Part shown: positions 1-8,834 of the stretch, in pieces
Layout of the letters: every line of letters starts with the position of its first letter
How positions within the stretch are numbered: position 1 is the stretch's first letter
Assembly (NCBI GenBank): GCA_040222995.1
Contig: JAVKBW010000016.1
Location: 124,001-188,000, forward strand
Length of the DNA: 64,000 bases
Source: JAVKBW01 sp040222995
GTDB taxonomy: Bacteria; Pseudomonadota; Alphaproteobacteria; UBA8366; Aestuariispiraceae
Reading direction: 5' to 3'
The notes under the pieces: model-generated
Told to the model about the DNA's origin: nothing
What the model saw: the letters and a program-made list of their open reading frames with translations, nothing else
Databases searched by the model: none
Made by a program: the position numbers and the translations under genes

Positions 1-97
1 CGCCGGTTCGCCGGATACGGAAGGGGCGGCAGAACCGACAACCTGCGGCGATTATCTGATCTGGCGGTTCGGTAAATCCTTCGCCTATCGCCGTTAG
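1..97 (+). CDS. 3' end of an unidentified CDS (partial)
   Basis: The reading frame starting at base 2 is open from the window edge and closes with TAG at 95-97, giving a 31-residue tail that ends CGDYLIWRFGKSFAYRR. The tail faces the minus-strand M15-like gene across a gap of about 10 bases, as two convergent genes would. Nothing in the tail identifies a family, so this is simply the likely C-terminus of a protein whose body lies outside the window. Chance openness over 31 codons in GC-rich DNA is possible. Confidence 0.4.
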   Translation, partial: AGSPDTEGAAEPTTCGDYLIWRFGKSFAYRR

Positions 98-108
98 CGG
101 AAACCGGC

Positions 109-678
109 CTACGACCAGTAACGCGGCCGGCCGGTATCGACGTGGATGAAGCCCGATTTCGGATAAAAACCGACACCGCCCAGGTGCAGTTCCCGCGCCG
201 CATCGCGCAATTCATGCAGATCGCATCCCTGCAGCGAAATGTCGATGGCCATGCCGCGCATGTGAAAACTCTTCTTGGCCACGCCGTTGCTTTTTTCGCG
301 CAGTTTAGCGTTCGTCGCTGGCGACCGGTACCCGGAAATGACATTGAACGACTGGCGGGAATGTACCTTGGTTCGCAGCTTGTGCAGCAGATGCATCAGA
401 GCGATATCCATGTCGATCACTTCACCGGTACGGAAATCGCGAAGAATTTCGTTGATCTCCTGAAGACCGGTTTTCACAGGCGCGCCGTTTTCCCAGAATG
501 CCGCCTTCAGGCTCTCACCCGTATGCAGGTTGTGGAAGGCGAGTGTCCTGGTTTTCTCGGTATTGGCCAGCGCGAGGCTCGGCGACACGAGAAGTCCGAC
601 GACGCCGACTGCGCTGCTGTGAAGCAGCCGACGCCGGGAAACGCCGTGCGCACCTATATGACGAACCTGATCGTCCAT
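109..678 (-). CDS. Tat-exported DUF882/M15-like peptidoglycan peptidase
   Basis: A protein of about 189 residues, probably a periplasmic zinc peptidase of the DUF882 (YcbK-like, peptidase M15_2) family acting on peptidoglycan cross-links or peptides. The N-terminus carries a twin-arginine signal (GVSRRRLLHSSAVG) followed by a hydrophobic stretch. The C-terminal half has the family motifs SGYRSP, SFHMRGMAIDIS (zinc His and Asp) and GFIHVD (zinc His). I start at the ATG ending at 678, which begins MDDQVRHIG, because a longer in-frame ORF would run into the neighbouring L,D-transpeptidase gene. It lies 13 bp downstream of that gene on the same strand and is probably co-transcribed, suggesting a cell-wall remodelling pair. 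The family assignment rests on motifs; the exact substrate is inferred. Confidence 0.85.
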   Translation of the reverse strand: MDDQVRHIGAHGVSRRRLLHSSAVGVVGLLVSPSLALANTEKTRTLAFHNLHTGESLKAAFWENGAPVKTGLQEINEILRDFRTGEVIDMDIALMHLLHKLRTKVHSRQSFNVISGYRSPATNAKLREKSNGVAKKSFHMRGMAIDISLQGCDLHELRDAARELHLGGVGFYPKSGFIHVDTGRPRYWS

Positions 679-691
679 ACACGAAATCCTT

Positions 692-2338
692 CTATTGCGA
701 AGACAGTCCCAGTTTTTGTGAAAGCCGCTTGTCACGCCCGTATACATCATCCCGAAACTGAAGTAATCCGGAATCGTCAACCCAGGCGGTGGAATATGTG
801 ATCAGCACGGGCAGCGGATTTGACAGTTTCACGATCCTGGATTCCGGCGCTTCCATCGCCGTCTGAACCCGGTCAACCGGCCAGTTCGCGTCGCCGTTCA
901 ACGCGAACATAGCGAGCGCCAGCACTTCCTTCACCCGGATGCAGCCGGAACTGAACGATCGCCGCGATTTGTGGAACAGGTTCCGGTCGGGCGTGTCGTG
1001 CAGATAAATGAAAAAATCGTTGGTCAGCGAAAACCGCACGCCGCCGAGCGCATTCAGCGGCCCGGGATCCTGCCGGAACTTGAACGGAATGGCGTTCGGC
1101 CGCATGTTCGCCCAGTCGATTGTCGTCTGATCGACTTCCACCGCATCGGCGCTCCAGTCGCTGAAAACCCGGATGCCCTTTGTCTTCAGGTAACCCGGGT
1201 CATTCTGCAGTTTCGGCAGCAGGTCGAGCCGGGCGATCCGCGGCGTCACTGTCCAGGTCGGCGCCAGCACCAGATTGACGATCCGGTCGCTGAACACCGG
1301 CGTTTTCCTGGCATCCCGCCCGATAATGATGGCGGATTCAAGAACCGGAACATCATTGGCATAAGCGGTCAGTTTGAAATTCGCGAGGTTTACGTAGACA
1401 TACCGTTCGTGTTTTTCCGGGCTCAGCCAGCGCGCCCGTTCCATATTGAGTTCGATCTGCAGAATTCTGTTCTGGTTGGACACATTCAGGGCCTGCCGGG
1501 TGATCGGCCCGACAATGCCGTCCGGGTCGAGCCCCAGCCGTTCCTGAAAGGCCTTTACAGCCGCAACGACATCCTCGTCGAAGTCAGCACCGCCGAAAAG
1601 GTCTGCCGTCAGCAGGCCATGCAGAACGAGCTGACGGCGCAGGATGCGGACCCTCGGACCGGTCGATCCCGGTTCGAATTTTTTGCCTTCAGGCAGGATC
1701 GGCCAGACCCCGGTGGATACCGTCTTGCGGTAATCAGCCAGCGCCTTTTTCAGCCGGGTATACTCCTTGTTAGCGGGCGTCAGACTGGCGATCCAGGCCG
1801 GGAAGTCGTTCGATTCAAGCCCCGCATTGAGAGCCGAGATCGAATCGAATGACGGCGGCGCCATGTGGATATCGGACTCGACATCGGCAGGCGCGACGCG
1901 ACCGATTCTAAGATGCCGGATGAACGACAGAACAGAATCCGTCAGCAGCACATCCTGCATGGCGATGGCTTCCGGATCAGCGGGTTCGTTTTCGAGCGTC
2001 ATTTGGGTGGCTGGATAGTCGGACGGGCGCAAGCCTTCGATATCCGCGTTCCGCAGAACGTCAAGCGCTGACAGCGCATGATCTTTCCATCCGTTGTCGT
2101 CACGCCATGCCGGTTCCCCGTGGCGTAACGTGTAGAATTCCCGTGTGTGCGTGGTAGTCAGGGCTAGGCTTCGGTTCTGCAGCGCCTCCTGGACGGCGGA
2201 TGTCAAACCGCCATTCGCCGATGCCGGTGCGTCAAGGCAGACAAGAATGACGGCAACCGCGAATGCCTCCCAGAATTTCCGGGGAGGTCGAGCGGTGAAA
2301 TAACGATGCAAGAGCGTCGATGCAGTCATGGTATGCAT
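692..2338 (-). CDS. L,D-transpeptidase (YcbB-like) with peptidoglycan-binding domain
   Basis: A 548-residue exported protein expected to form 3-3 peptidoglycan cross-links in the periplasm. It has an N-terminal hydrophobic segment (about residues 24-40), a peptidoglycan-binding repeat in the middle (VAAVKAFQERLGLDPDGIVG) and a C-terminal YkuD catalytic domain. The domain shows FIYLHDTP with the catalytic His and FSSGCIRV with the nucleophile Cys466. Length and order match the large YcbB/LdtD class rather than the short ErfK class. An AGGA sequence about nine bases upstream favours the first of two in-frame ATGs. It is followed closely by the M15-like peptidase on the same strand. Confidence 0.9.
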   Translation of the reverse strand: MHTMTASTLLHRYFTARPPRKFWEAFAVAVILVCLDAPASANGGLTSAVQEALQNRSLALTTTHTREFYTLRHGEPAWRDDNGWKDHALSALDVLRNADIEGLRPSDYPATQMTLENEPADPEAIAMQDVLLTDSVLSFIRHLRIGRVAPADVESDIHMAPPSFDSISALNAGLESNDFPAWIASLTPANKEYTRLKKALADYRKTVSTGVWPILPEGKKFEPGSTGPRVRILRRQLVLHGLLTADLFGGADFDEDVVAAVKAFQERLGLDPDGIVGPITRQALNVSNQNRILQIELNMERARWLSPEKHERYVYVNLANFKLTAYANDVPVLESAIIIGRDARKTPVFSDRIVNLVLAPTWTVTPRIARLDLLPKLQNDPGYLKTKGIRVFSDWSADAVEVDQTTIDWANMRPNAIPFKFRQDPGPLNALGGVRFSLTNDFFIYLHDTPDRNLFHKSRRSFSSGCIRVKEVLALAMFALNGDANWPVDRVQTAMEAPESRIVKLSNPLPVLITYSTAWVDDSGLLQFRDDVYGRDKRLSQKLGLSSQ

Positions 2339-2422
2339 ATCGTATCCTGTTCGAGCGACATTGTTCGCTGTTTTATCGCTCCGGGCCCGGTCCGGCGCAG
2401 TCCAAGCGGTACGGAATGAAAT

Positions 2423-2890
2423 TTAAAGCCGGTATTGGCCGTGTTTCAGGGCATCAAGCGCGCCTTGGAGAATATAGGCCGCCGCCATCTTGTCGACCAC
2501 TTCGCCACGGCGTTTACGGGTCATGTCGGCTTCGTTGACCAGAAACTTTTCGACGGCGCTGGTCGACAGCCGCTCATCCCAGAAGGCGACAGGCAGATCG
2601 AGGCCCCGGCCGAACAGGTTCTGCACGAACTGTCGGGTCGACTGGCAGCGCGGTCCTTCCGACCCGTCCATGTTGACGGGCAGCCCAAGAATCAGGCCGC
2701 CGGCTTTCTTGTCGCCGATTATCGCTTCGAGCGCCTCTGCGTCCTTTGTAAACTTGGTGCGGCGAATCGTTTCGACGGGACTGGCGATCGACCAGCCGGG
2801 ATCGGATACGGCGATGCCGATTGTTTTCGACCCCAGGTCAAGACCCAGCAGGCGTGTGTTTCCGGGCATGTCGTGAAGATCAACCAGCAT
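2423..2890 (-). CDS. ruvX: Putative pre-16S rRNA nuclease / Holliday junction resolvase-like YqgF
   Basis: A 155-residue RNase H-fold protein of the YqgF/RuvX family, implicated in 16S rRNA 5'-end maturation in the cytoplasm. The first strand LLGLDLGSKTIGIAVSD carries the family's first acidic residue, and the middle shows LILGLPVNMDGSEGPRC. The end has PVAFWDERLST followed by RKRRGEVVDKMAAAYILQ, where the last conserved Asp sits. I place the start at the ATG ending at 2890 (MLVDLHDMPGNT); upstream in-frame codons would overlap the divergent hydrolase gene and look non-coding. A second ATG seven codons further in is also possible. The length matches the family. Confidence 0.9.
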   Translation of the reverse strand: MLVDLHDMPGNTRLLGLDLGSKTIGIAVSDPGWSIASPVETIRRTKFTKDAEALEAIIGDKKAGGLILGLPVNMDGSEGPRCQSTRQFVQNLFGRGLDLPVAFWDERLSTSAVEKFLVNEADMTRKRRGEVVDKMAAAYILQGALDALKHGQYRL

Positions 2891-3003
2891 GATCAGGACG
2901 TTATCTAGAAATACGCACTTGCCGCCAATGTAAAATTTCTGGTTCGATACCGGAATACCGCTAACGTTAGAATAAACCTCGCTACAGACAGGTAATTTCC
3001 CCG

Positions 3004-3972
3004 ATGGCAAACAGTCCCCGACCGATCCCGAAGACGATCAGCGCCGAAGCCCGCGCCGTATACGAGGCAGCGCCCGCATCGCTGGACTACGCTGCCGTGG
3101 ACAAGACCACGATCAGCGATATTCGCAAAACCGTTCGCGCCGAATTCGAACCGGCGGCGAAACAGGTGCTGGAACAGACCGGGGTGCGGCTGGAGGAAAC
3201 CGCCATTAACGGCGTACCGGCCATGGCGGTGCATCCGAAGGAATCGGAACGCCGCTCGGTGCGTCACGCCGTCCTGTATTTCTACGGCGGCGGTTATATC
3301 ACCGGATCGCCGTTCGAGGATCTGCCGATTTCGGCGACGCTTGCATCGAAGCTGGGCGTGACCGTGTTCGCCCCGCATTACCGGCTGACGCCGGAACATC
3401 CGTATCCGGCGGCGCATGAAGACGGTCTGGCAAGCTACCGGGGCCTGCTTGAAACCTATGAGCCGTCGCGGCTGGCGGTTGTCGGCGAATCCGCCGGTGG
3501 AAACCTCGCAACGTCGATGCTGCTGGCGATTCGCGATGCCGGAGAGGCGATGCCGCAGGCGACGGCGTTGCTGTCGCCGTGGGTCGATCTGGCCGATCTG
3601 TCGGACAGCCGGACCGTACTTGACGGTCTGGACCCGGCTTTGGGTCGTGTCACGCCGGCGGCATTGGCCTATGCGAACGGGCGCGATCTTAAAGATCCCG
3701 GCATTTCACCGGTCTATGCCGATTTCGGGCCGGGCTTTCCACCGACGCTGATTACCACCGGCACGCGGGATTATCTTTCCGGCGACTGCGCCCGGCTGTC
3801 TACATCCATGCGACTGGCCGGCGTGGATGTGACATTACACCTCTGGGAAGGCATGTGGCATGTCTTCGAATTCTATCCCGATGTGCCTGAAGCCCGGCAA
3901 TCGCTCGCAGAAATCACGGCTTTCCTGGCGAAACATCTCGAACTCGGACAAGGACCGTTCTGGACAGAATGA
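3004..3972 (+). CDS. Alpha/beta hydrolase, hormone-sensitive-lipase-like esterase
   Basis: A 322-residue cytosolic carboxylesterase-like enzyme of the HSL family. The oxyanion motif appears as YGGG (residues 94-97) in place of the usual HGGG. The nucleophile motif GESAGG has Ser163, and the C-terminus holds the likely acid TGTRDYLSGD and the catalytic His in GMWHVFEF. No signal peptide is seen. The stop overlaps the start of the following aminotransferase by four bases (ATGA), so the two are almost certainly translationally coupled. The natural ester or lactone substrate cannot be told from sequence. Confidence 0.88.
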   Translation: MANSPRPIPKTISAEARAVYEAAPASLDYAAVDKTTISDIRKTVRAEFEPAAKQVLEQTGVRLEETAINGVPAMAVHPKESERRSVRHAVLYFYGGGYITGSPFEDLPISATLASKLGVTVFAPHYRLTPEHPYPAAHEDGLASYRGLLETYEPSRLAVVGESAGGNLATSMLLAIRDAGEAMPQATALLSPWVDLADLSDSRTVLDGLDPALGRVTPAALAYANGRDLKDPGISPVYADFGPGFPPTLITTGTRDYLSGDCARLSTSMRLAGVDVTLHLWEGMWHVFEFYPDVPEARQSLAEITAFLAKHLELGQGPFWTE

Positions 3973-5063
3973 CGATACCGTTCACACCTGTTGTCGCCAG
4001 CCTGCCGGCGGTTATTCCCTTCGTCGGGCCGGAAACGCTCGAACGCCGGTCGGGCAGGTCGTTTCGCGCCCGGCTCGGCGCGAATGAAAGCGCGTTCGGC
4101 ATGTCGCCGAAAGCGAAAGCCGCCGTGCTGGCCGAACTGGAACGGGCGTCGTGGTACGGCGATCCGGAAAGTCATGACCTGAGGAAGGCGCTGGCCCGAA
4201 AACACGGCGTCGGCATGGAAAACGTCATGGTCGGTGAAGGGATGGACGCCCTTCTCGGCTATACGGTGCGGATGATTGTCGATCCCGGTACGCCGGTGGT
4301 GACGTCACTCGGCGCGTATCCGACCTTTAACTACCACGCCGCCGGGTTTGGCGGCGACCTTTTGACCGTGCCGTATCGCGACGACCACGAAGACCCTGAC
4401 GCCTTGCTGGAAAAGGTGCGCGAAACCGGCGCGCAGTTGATGTATCTGTCCAACCCGGACAACCCGATGGGCACCTGGCACGATGCGGCCAGAATTCAGG
4501 CGCTGATCGGCGCCGTGCCGGATCACTGCCTGCTGATACTGGATGAAGCCTATATCGATTTCGCGCCGGAAGGGACATCGCCGCCAATCGATACCGCCAA
4601 CCCCAATGTGCTGGTCATGCGAACCTTTTCCAAGGCGCACGGCATGGCGGGCATGCGGGTTGCCTATGCCATCGGCCACGCCGATCTGATAACCGGCCTC
4701 GGCAAGGTGCGGAATCATTTTGCGATGAACCGGCTGGCGCAGGCGGCGGCGCTGGCATCGCTGAACGATACCGACTTTATTGCCCGCGTGGTTGCCGAAG
4801 TCGAAGCCGGACGGCAGGAAACATACGACCTGGCGGAACGTCTGGGTCTGCGGGCGCTGCCGTCGGCGACGAATTTCGTGGCGATCGATCTCGGATCGAA
4901 TGACCGCGCAACGGCGGCGCTGCAGGGGTTGGCGGAAATGGGTGTTTTCATTCGCATGCCCGGCGTCGAACCGCTCAACCGGTGTATCCGGGTTACAATC
5001 GGCCGACCCGGCGAACGGGAAATATTCGCCGAGGCCCTAACCGACGTTTTGCAGTCCTTGTGA
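3969..5063 (+). CDS. HisC-like PLP-dependent aminotransferase
   Basis: A 364-residue fold-type I aminotransferase resembling histidinol-phosphate aminotransferase. PLP-site residues visible are SNPDNPMG (Asn for the cofactor), LDEAYIDF (Asp192, Tyr195), RTFSKAHGMAGMR (Schiff-base Lys222, phosphate-binding Arg230) and, near the C-terminus, RCIRVTIG-type sequence with the substrate carboxylate Arg. It overlaps the upstream hydrolase by 4 bp, and no other his gene is nearby, so a catabolic or secondary aminotransferase role is as plausible as histidine synthesis. I leave the symbol blank for that reason. Confidence 0.85.
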   Translation: MTIPFTPVVASLPAVIPFVGPETLERRSGRSFRARLGANESAFGMSPKAKAAVLAELERASWYGDPESHDLRKALARKHGVGMENVMVGEGMDALLGYTVRMIVDPGTPVVTSLGAYPTFNYHAAGFGGDLLTVPYRDDHEDPDALLEKVRETGAQLMYLSNPDNPMGTWHDAARIQALIGAVPDHCLLILDEAYIDFAPEGTSPPIDTANPNVLVMRTFSKAHGMAGMRVAYAIGHADLITGLGKVRNHFAMNRLAQAAALASLNDTDFIARVVAEVEAGRQETYDLAERLGLRALPSATNFVAIDLGSNDRATAALQGLAEMGVFIRMPGVEPLNRCIRVTIGRPGEREIFAEALTDVLQSL

Positions 5064-5180
5064 CGTTTTCGCCCGGGGATGGCGGCTGCCGGCCTTGCCG
5101 GTTGCCGCGCCCGGTGTTAGCTTCGCCGCCGTTTTCCGGGGCATTCCTGCACAGTCTGTTAAATCAGCGAAGGGGTCGGC

Positions 5181-5468
5181 ATGGCGCTCGACAAAGATAC
5201 GGTTGCGAAGGTTGCGAACCTTGCGCGGATCAGGGTTTCCGATGAACGGGCGGAATCGCTCGTTGGCGAATTGAACCAGATAATCGGCTGGGTCGAACAA
5301 CTGGAAGCGGTCGATACCGATGGCGTCGAACCGATGACGTCGGTTGTCGACATGAAAGCCCCGCGACGGCCCGACGAAGTGACCGACGGCGGCTACCCCG
5401 AACGGGTTCTGTCGAACGGACCGCAGACCGAACTCGGCTTCTATGTCGTGCCCAAAGTCGTCGAGTAG
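5181..5468 (+). CDS. gatC: Asp/Glu-tRNA amidotransferase subunit C
   Basis: A 95-residue GatC, the small subunit that wraps and stabilises the GatA-GatB amidotransferase. The complex converts Glu-tRNA(Gln) and/or Asp-tRNA(Asn) to the amidated forms. The sequence shows the usual VAKVANLARIRVSDE start, the LNQIIGWVEQL helix and the C-terminal DGVEPMTSV and PRRPDEV segments. It is first in the gatC-gatA-VOC-gatB operon and lies 11 bp before gatA. Its presence suggests indirect Gln and/or Asn tRNA charging, as is common in alphaproteobacteria. Confidence 0.96.
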   Translation: MALDKDTVAKVANLARIRVSDERAESLVGELNQIIGWVEQLEAVDTDGVEPMTSVVDMKAPRRPDEVTDGGYPERVLSNGPQTELGFYVVPKVVE

Positions 5469-5479
5469 GAGTCCAAAAG

Positions 5480-6958
5480 ATGTCTGATCTGCTGTCGCTC
5501 TCGCTCACCGAAGCCCGTGACAAACTGGCGTCGCGGGATATCTCCGCCGTCGAACTTGCAACGGCCTACAATGACGCCGTGGCAGCCGCCCGGCATCTGA
5601 ACGCCTTTATCGTCGAAACGCCGGAACAGGCGCTTGAAATGGCGAAGGCCAGCGATGCGCGCATCGCGACAGGCGATGCCGGGGCGATGGAAGGCCTGCC
5701 GATCGGCATGAAGGATCTGTTCTGCACCAACGGCGTCCAGACCACGGCCGGGTCGCATATCCTCGAAGGCTTCAAGCCGGAATACGAATCCACGGTCAGC
5801 GCCAAACTGTGGGACGCCGGCGCGGTCATGCTGGGCAAGACGAATCTCGACGAATTCGCCATGGGGTCGTCCAACCTGTCGTCCTATTTCGGACCGGTCG
5901 AAAACCCCTGGAAATCGACGGGCGCACCGGACAAGAAGCTGGTCCCGGGCGGCTCCTCCGGCGGGTCCGCCGCGGCGGTCGCCGCGCATGCGGCCCTGGC
6001 CGCAACGGGGACGGATACCGGCGGCTCAATCCGCCAACCCGCCAGTTTCACCGGCATTGTCGGTTTCAAGCCAACCTACGGGCGCTGCTCGCGCTGGGGG
6101 ATCGTCGCCTTCGCCTCGTCGCTCGACCAGGCCGGCCCGATGACCCGCACGGTGCGGGACGCGGCCCTGATGCTCGTCGCGATGGCGGGGCACGACCCGA
6201 AGGATTCGACCAGTGCGGACGTTCCGGTGCCGGATTTCGAAGCGGCGCTGACCGGCGACATCAAGGGCCTGAAAGTCGGCATTCCGAAGGAATACCGGCT
6301 CGATGGCATGCCGAAGGAAATCGAGGCTTTGTGGCAGCAGGGGATTGACTGGCTGAAGGATGCCGGCGCGCAGATCGTCGATGTTTCATTGCCGAACACG
6401 AAACACGCCCTGCCGGCCTATTATATCGTTGCACCGGCTGAAGCGTCATCCAACCTGGCCCGCTATGACGGTGTCCGCTACGGGCTCAGGGTCGACGGCG
6501 AGGATCTGAACGAGATGTACCGCAACACCCGCGCCGAGGGGTTCGGTGCGGAAGTTCAGCGCCGGGTGCTGATCGGCACCTATGTTCTGTCGGCCGGTTA
6601 CTACGACGCCTACTATCTGAAGGCTCAAAAGGTACGGACCCGGATCGCGCAGGATTTCAAGGCGGCCTGGGATAGCTGCGATGTTCTGCTGGCCCCGACC
6701 TCGCCGAACGCGGCTTTCGGATTCGACGAAAAGCAGGACGATCCGATCCAGATGTATCTCAACGATGTGTTCACGACCCCGGCGTCCCTGGCGGGATTGC
6801 CGGCGATATCCGTTCCGGCGGGTCTGAATGGCGACGGGTTGCCGCTGGGCCTGCAGCTCATCGGCCGTCCGTTCGACGAGGAGACGGTATTGCGGGTCGG
6901 CGATGTCATGGAAAAGTCGGCCGGATTTTCTGCTGCGCCCTCGTTTCTTGCGGGGTGA
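5480..6958 (+). CDS. gatA: Asp/Glu-tRNA amidotransferase subunit A
   Basis: A 492-residue amidase-signature enzyme that hydrolyses glutamine and supplies ammonia to GatB. The catalytic Lys-cisSer-Ser triad is visible as K78 in GMKDLF, S159 in PGGSSGGSAAA and S183 in TGGSIRQPA. The domain is complete, with the GFKPTYGRCSRWG and TSLAGLPAISVPAG blocks. The Shine-Dalgarno AGGAG directly after the gatC stop supports the start. A VOC-family gene begins 7 bp downstream, between gatA and gatB. Confidence 0.97.
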   Translation: MSDLLSLSLTEARDKLASRDISAVELATAYNDAVAAARHLNAFIVETPEQALEMAKASDARIATGDAGAMEGLPIGMKDLFCTNGVQTTAGSHILEGFKPEYESTVSAKLWDAGAVMLGKTNLDEFAMGSSNLSSYFGPVENPWKSTGAPDKKLVPGGSSGGSAAAVAAHAALAATGTDTGGSIRQPASFTGIVGFKPTYGRCSRWGIVAFASSLDQAGPMTRTVRDAALMLVAMAGHDPKDSTSADVPVPDFEAALTGDIKGLKVGIPKEYRLDGMPKEIEALWQQGIDWLKDAGAQIVDVSLPNTKHALPAYYIVAPAEASSNLARYDGVRYGLRVDGEDLNEMYRNTRAEGFGAEVQRRVLIGTYVLSAGYYDAYYLKAQKVRTRIAQDFKAAWDSCDVLLAPTSPNAAFGFDEKQDDPIQMYLNDVFTTPASLAGLPAISVPAGLNGDGLPLGLQLIGRPFDEETVLRVGDVMEKSAGFSAAPSFLAG

Positions 6959-6965
6959 TGCGGAT

Positions 6966-7367
6966 ATGTCAGCTACTTCCGCCGATTATGCCGTGCCGAT
7001 GCTGCCGTCGGTTGATCTGGCCGAAACCCGGTCGTTTTATGAATCGCTCGGGTTTACCGTCTTTTACCATGACGCCAGTTTTCTCGGCCTCACCAGAGGC
7101 AAACTCGAACTGCATTTCTGGCCTTGCGCAGACCGCTCGATCTGCGAAGCATCCGGGTGTTATTTTCAGGTCGGAGACGTGGACAAGTATCATGAACAAT
7201 GGTCGTTTCTGCCTGTTCGGCCGACCCTGAAACCGGGTGAGACTGATTTCGCCCGCATCAGCGGTGCGCCGGAAGACCGGCCCTGGGGCATGAGGGAATT
7301 TTATCTGTGGGATTCGAATGGCAATCTGATCCGCATCGGCAGCGTGATCGAAGCGCAAGAGGCATGA
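6966..7367 (+). CDS. VOC-family (bleomycin-resistance/glyoxalase-like) protein inside the gat operon
   Basis: A 133-residue single-module vicinal-oxygen-chelate protein, starting MSATSADYAVPMLP. The segment VDLAETRSFYESLGFTVFYHDASF is typical of bleomycin-resistance proteins and is followed by LELHFWPC and, at the end, REFYLWDSNGNLIRIG. Members of this group bind bleomycin-type drugs or act on small electrophiles; which applies here is unknown. I choose the ATG at 6966, since an in-frame extension upstream would overlap gatA and is arginine-rich shadow sequence. The gene sits 7 bp after gatA and one base before gatB, so it must be co-transcribed with the amidotransferase genes. Confidence 0.85.
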   Translation: MSATSADYAVPMLPSVDLAETRSFYESLGFTVFYHDASFLGLTRGKLELHFWPCADRSICEASGCYFQVGDVDKYHEQWSFLPVRPTLKPGETDFARISGAPEDRPWGMREFYLWDSNGNLIRIGSVIEAQEA

Positions 7368-7368
7368 G

Positions 7369-8826
7369 ATGAGTTACACGCTAGAAGGCGAAACAGGGGC
7401 CTGGGAGGTCGTGATCGGCCTTGAAGTGCATGCCCAGGTAACCTCGAAGTCGAAACTGTTTTCCGGCGCGTCGACTGAATTCGGCGCCGGTCCGAACGAA
7501 CAGGTCAGCCTGGTTGATGCAGCGATGCCCGGTATGCTGCCGGTCATCAATGAAGAATGCGTCCGGCAGGTGGTTCGCACCGGTCTGGCGTTGCATGCGC
7601 AAATCAATCCGCGCTCGGTTTTCGCCCGCAAGAACTATTTCTATGCCGATCTGCCGCAGGGCTATCAGATTTCGCAATACGAGGAGCCGATTGTCGGCGA
7701 GGGCGAAATTCTGATCGATATCGAAAACGGCGAAACCAAGCCGATCGGCATCGAGCGTCTGCATCTGGAGCAGGATGCGGGGAAGTCGCTGCACGACCAG
7801 CACCCGTCGAAGTCCTATATCGATCTCAACCGGTGCGGCATCGCGCTGATGGAAATTGTCTCGAAGCCGGACATGCGCTCGCCCGACGAAGCGGCGGCCT
7901 ATGTCACCAAAATCCGGTCGATTGTCCGATGCATTGAGTCCTGCGACGGCAACATGGCGGAAGGCTCGATGCGGGCTGACGTGAACGTTTCCGTCCGCAA
8001 ACCCGGTGACGAATACGGTACGCGTACGGAACTGAAAAACATCAATTCGATCCGGTTTGTCCGGCAGGCCGTTGAAATCGAGGCCCGCCGTCAGATCGAG
8101 GTGATCGAGGACGGCGGCGAAATCGTGCAGGAGACCCGACTGTTCGATCCGGTCAAGGGCGAAACCCGGTCGATGCGGTCGAAGGAAGACGCGCACGATT
8201 ACCGTTATTTCCCCGATCCGGACCTTTTGCCGCTGGTTCTGGAACAGGCCTTTGTCGACGAATGCGAGGCCAGCCTCCCCGAGCTGCCTGACGAGAAAAA
8301 AGCACGTTTCATCAAGGACTATGGCCTCAGCACCTATGATGCCGGCGTGCTGGTGGCGGAAACCGAAACGGCGGCCTATTTCGAGGAGGCGGCCAAGGTT
8401 GCCGGCGATGCGAAACTGGCGGCGAACTGGTTGTCGGTGGAACTGTTCGGCCGGTTGAACAAGGCCGGCAAGACCCTGTCCGACAGCCCGGTCTCGGCCC
8501 GGCAGATCGGCGAACTGGTGCATCTTATCAAGGACGACACGATTTCCGGCAAGATCGCCAAGGATGTATTCGACGAAATGTTCGAAACGTCGAAGGATCC
8601 GGGCGCGATAGTCGAGGAAAAGGGTCTGAAACAGATCACCGATACCGGCGAAATCGAAGCAATTGTCGATCAGATCATCGCTGACAACCCGGGTCAGGTG
8701 GAAACTTACAGAAGCGGCAAGACCGGTCTGATGGGCTGGTTCGTCGGTCAGGTCATGAAGGCGACGCAGGGCAAGGCCAACCCCAAATCGGTCAATGACC
8801 TGCTGAAATCAAAACTTGAAGGCTGA
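7369..8826 (+). CDS. gatB: Asp/Glu-tRNA amidotransferase subunit B
   Basis: A 485-residue GatB, the kinase/transamidase subunit that activates the misacylated Glu or Asp and transfers ammonia from GatA. The N-terminal signature WEVVIGLEVHAQV, the KNYFYADLPQGYQISQ block, the GNMAEGSMRADVNVS block and the ELKNINS block are all present. A C-terminal YqeY-like tail (about residues 410-485, ending KANPKSVNDLLKSKL) completes the expected length. It starts one base after the VOC gene and closes the operon. Confidence 0.97.
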   Translation: MSYTLEGETGAWEVVIGLEVHAQVTSKSKLFSGASTEFGAGPNEQVSLVDAAMPGMLPVINEECVRQVVRTGLALHAQINPRSVFARKNYFYADLPQGYQISQYEEPIVGEGEILIDIENGETKPIGIERLHLEQDAGKSLHDQHPSKSYIDLNRCGIALMEIVSKPDMRSPDEAAAYVTKIRSIVRCIESCDGNMAEGSMRADVNVSVRKPGDEYGTRTELKNINSIRFVRQAVEIEARRQIEVIEDGGEIVQETRLFDPVKGETRSMRSKEDAHDYRYFPDPDLLPLVLEQAFVDECEASLPELPDEKKARFIKDYGLSTYDAGVLVAETETAAYFEEAAKVAGDAKLAANWLSVELFGRLNKAGKTLSDSPVSARQIGELVHLIKDDTISGKIAKDVFDEMFETSKDPGAIVEEKGLKQITDTGEIEAIVDQIIADNPGQVETYRSGKTGLMGWFVGQVMKATQGKANPKSVNDLLKSKLEG

Positions 8827-8834
8827 CGGGCCGG

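Noticed and set aside
971..1852. Plus-strand open frame of about 293 codons opposite the L,D-transpeptidase
   Set aside because: Shadow of the transpeptidase gene, which has the complete YkuD motif.
7381..8523. Minus-strand open frame of about 380 codons inside gatB
   Set aside because: Biased composition and no motif; gatB on the plus strand is unambiguous.
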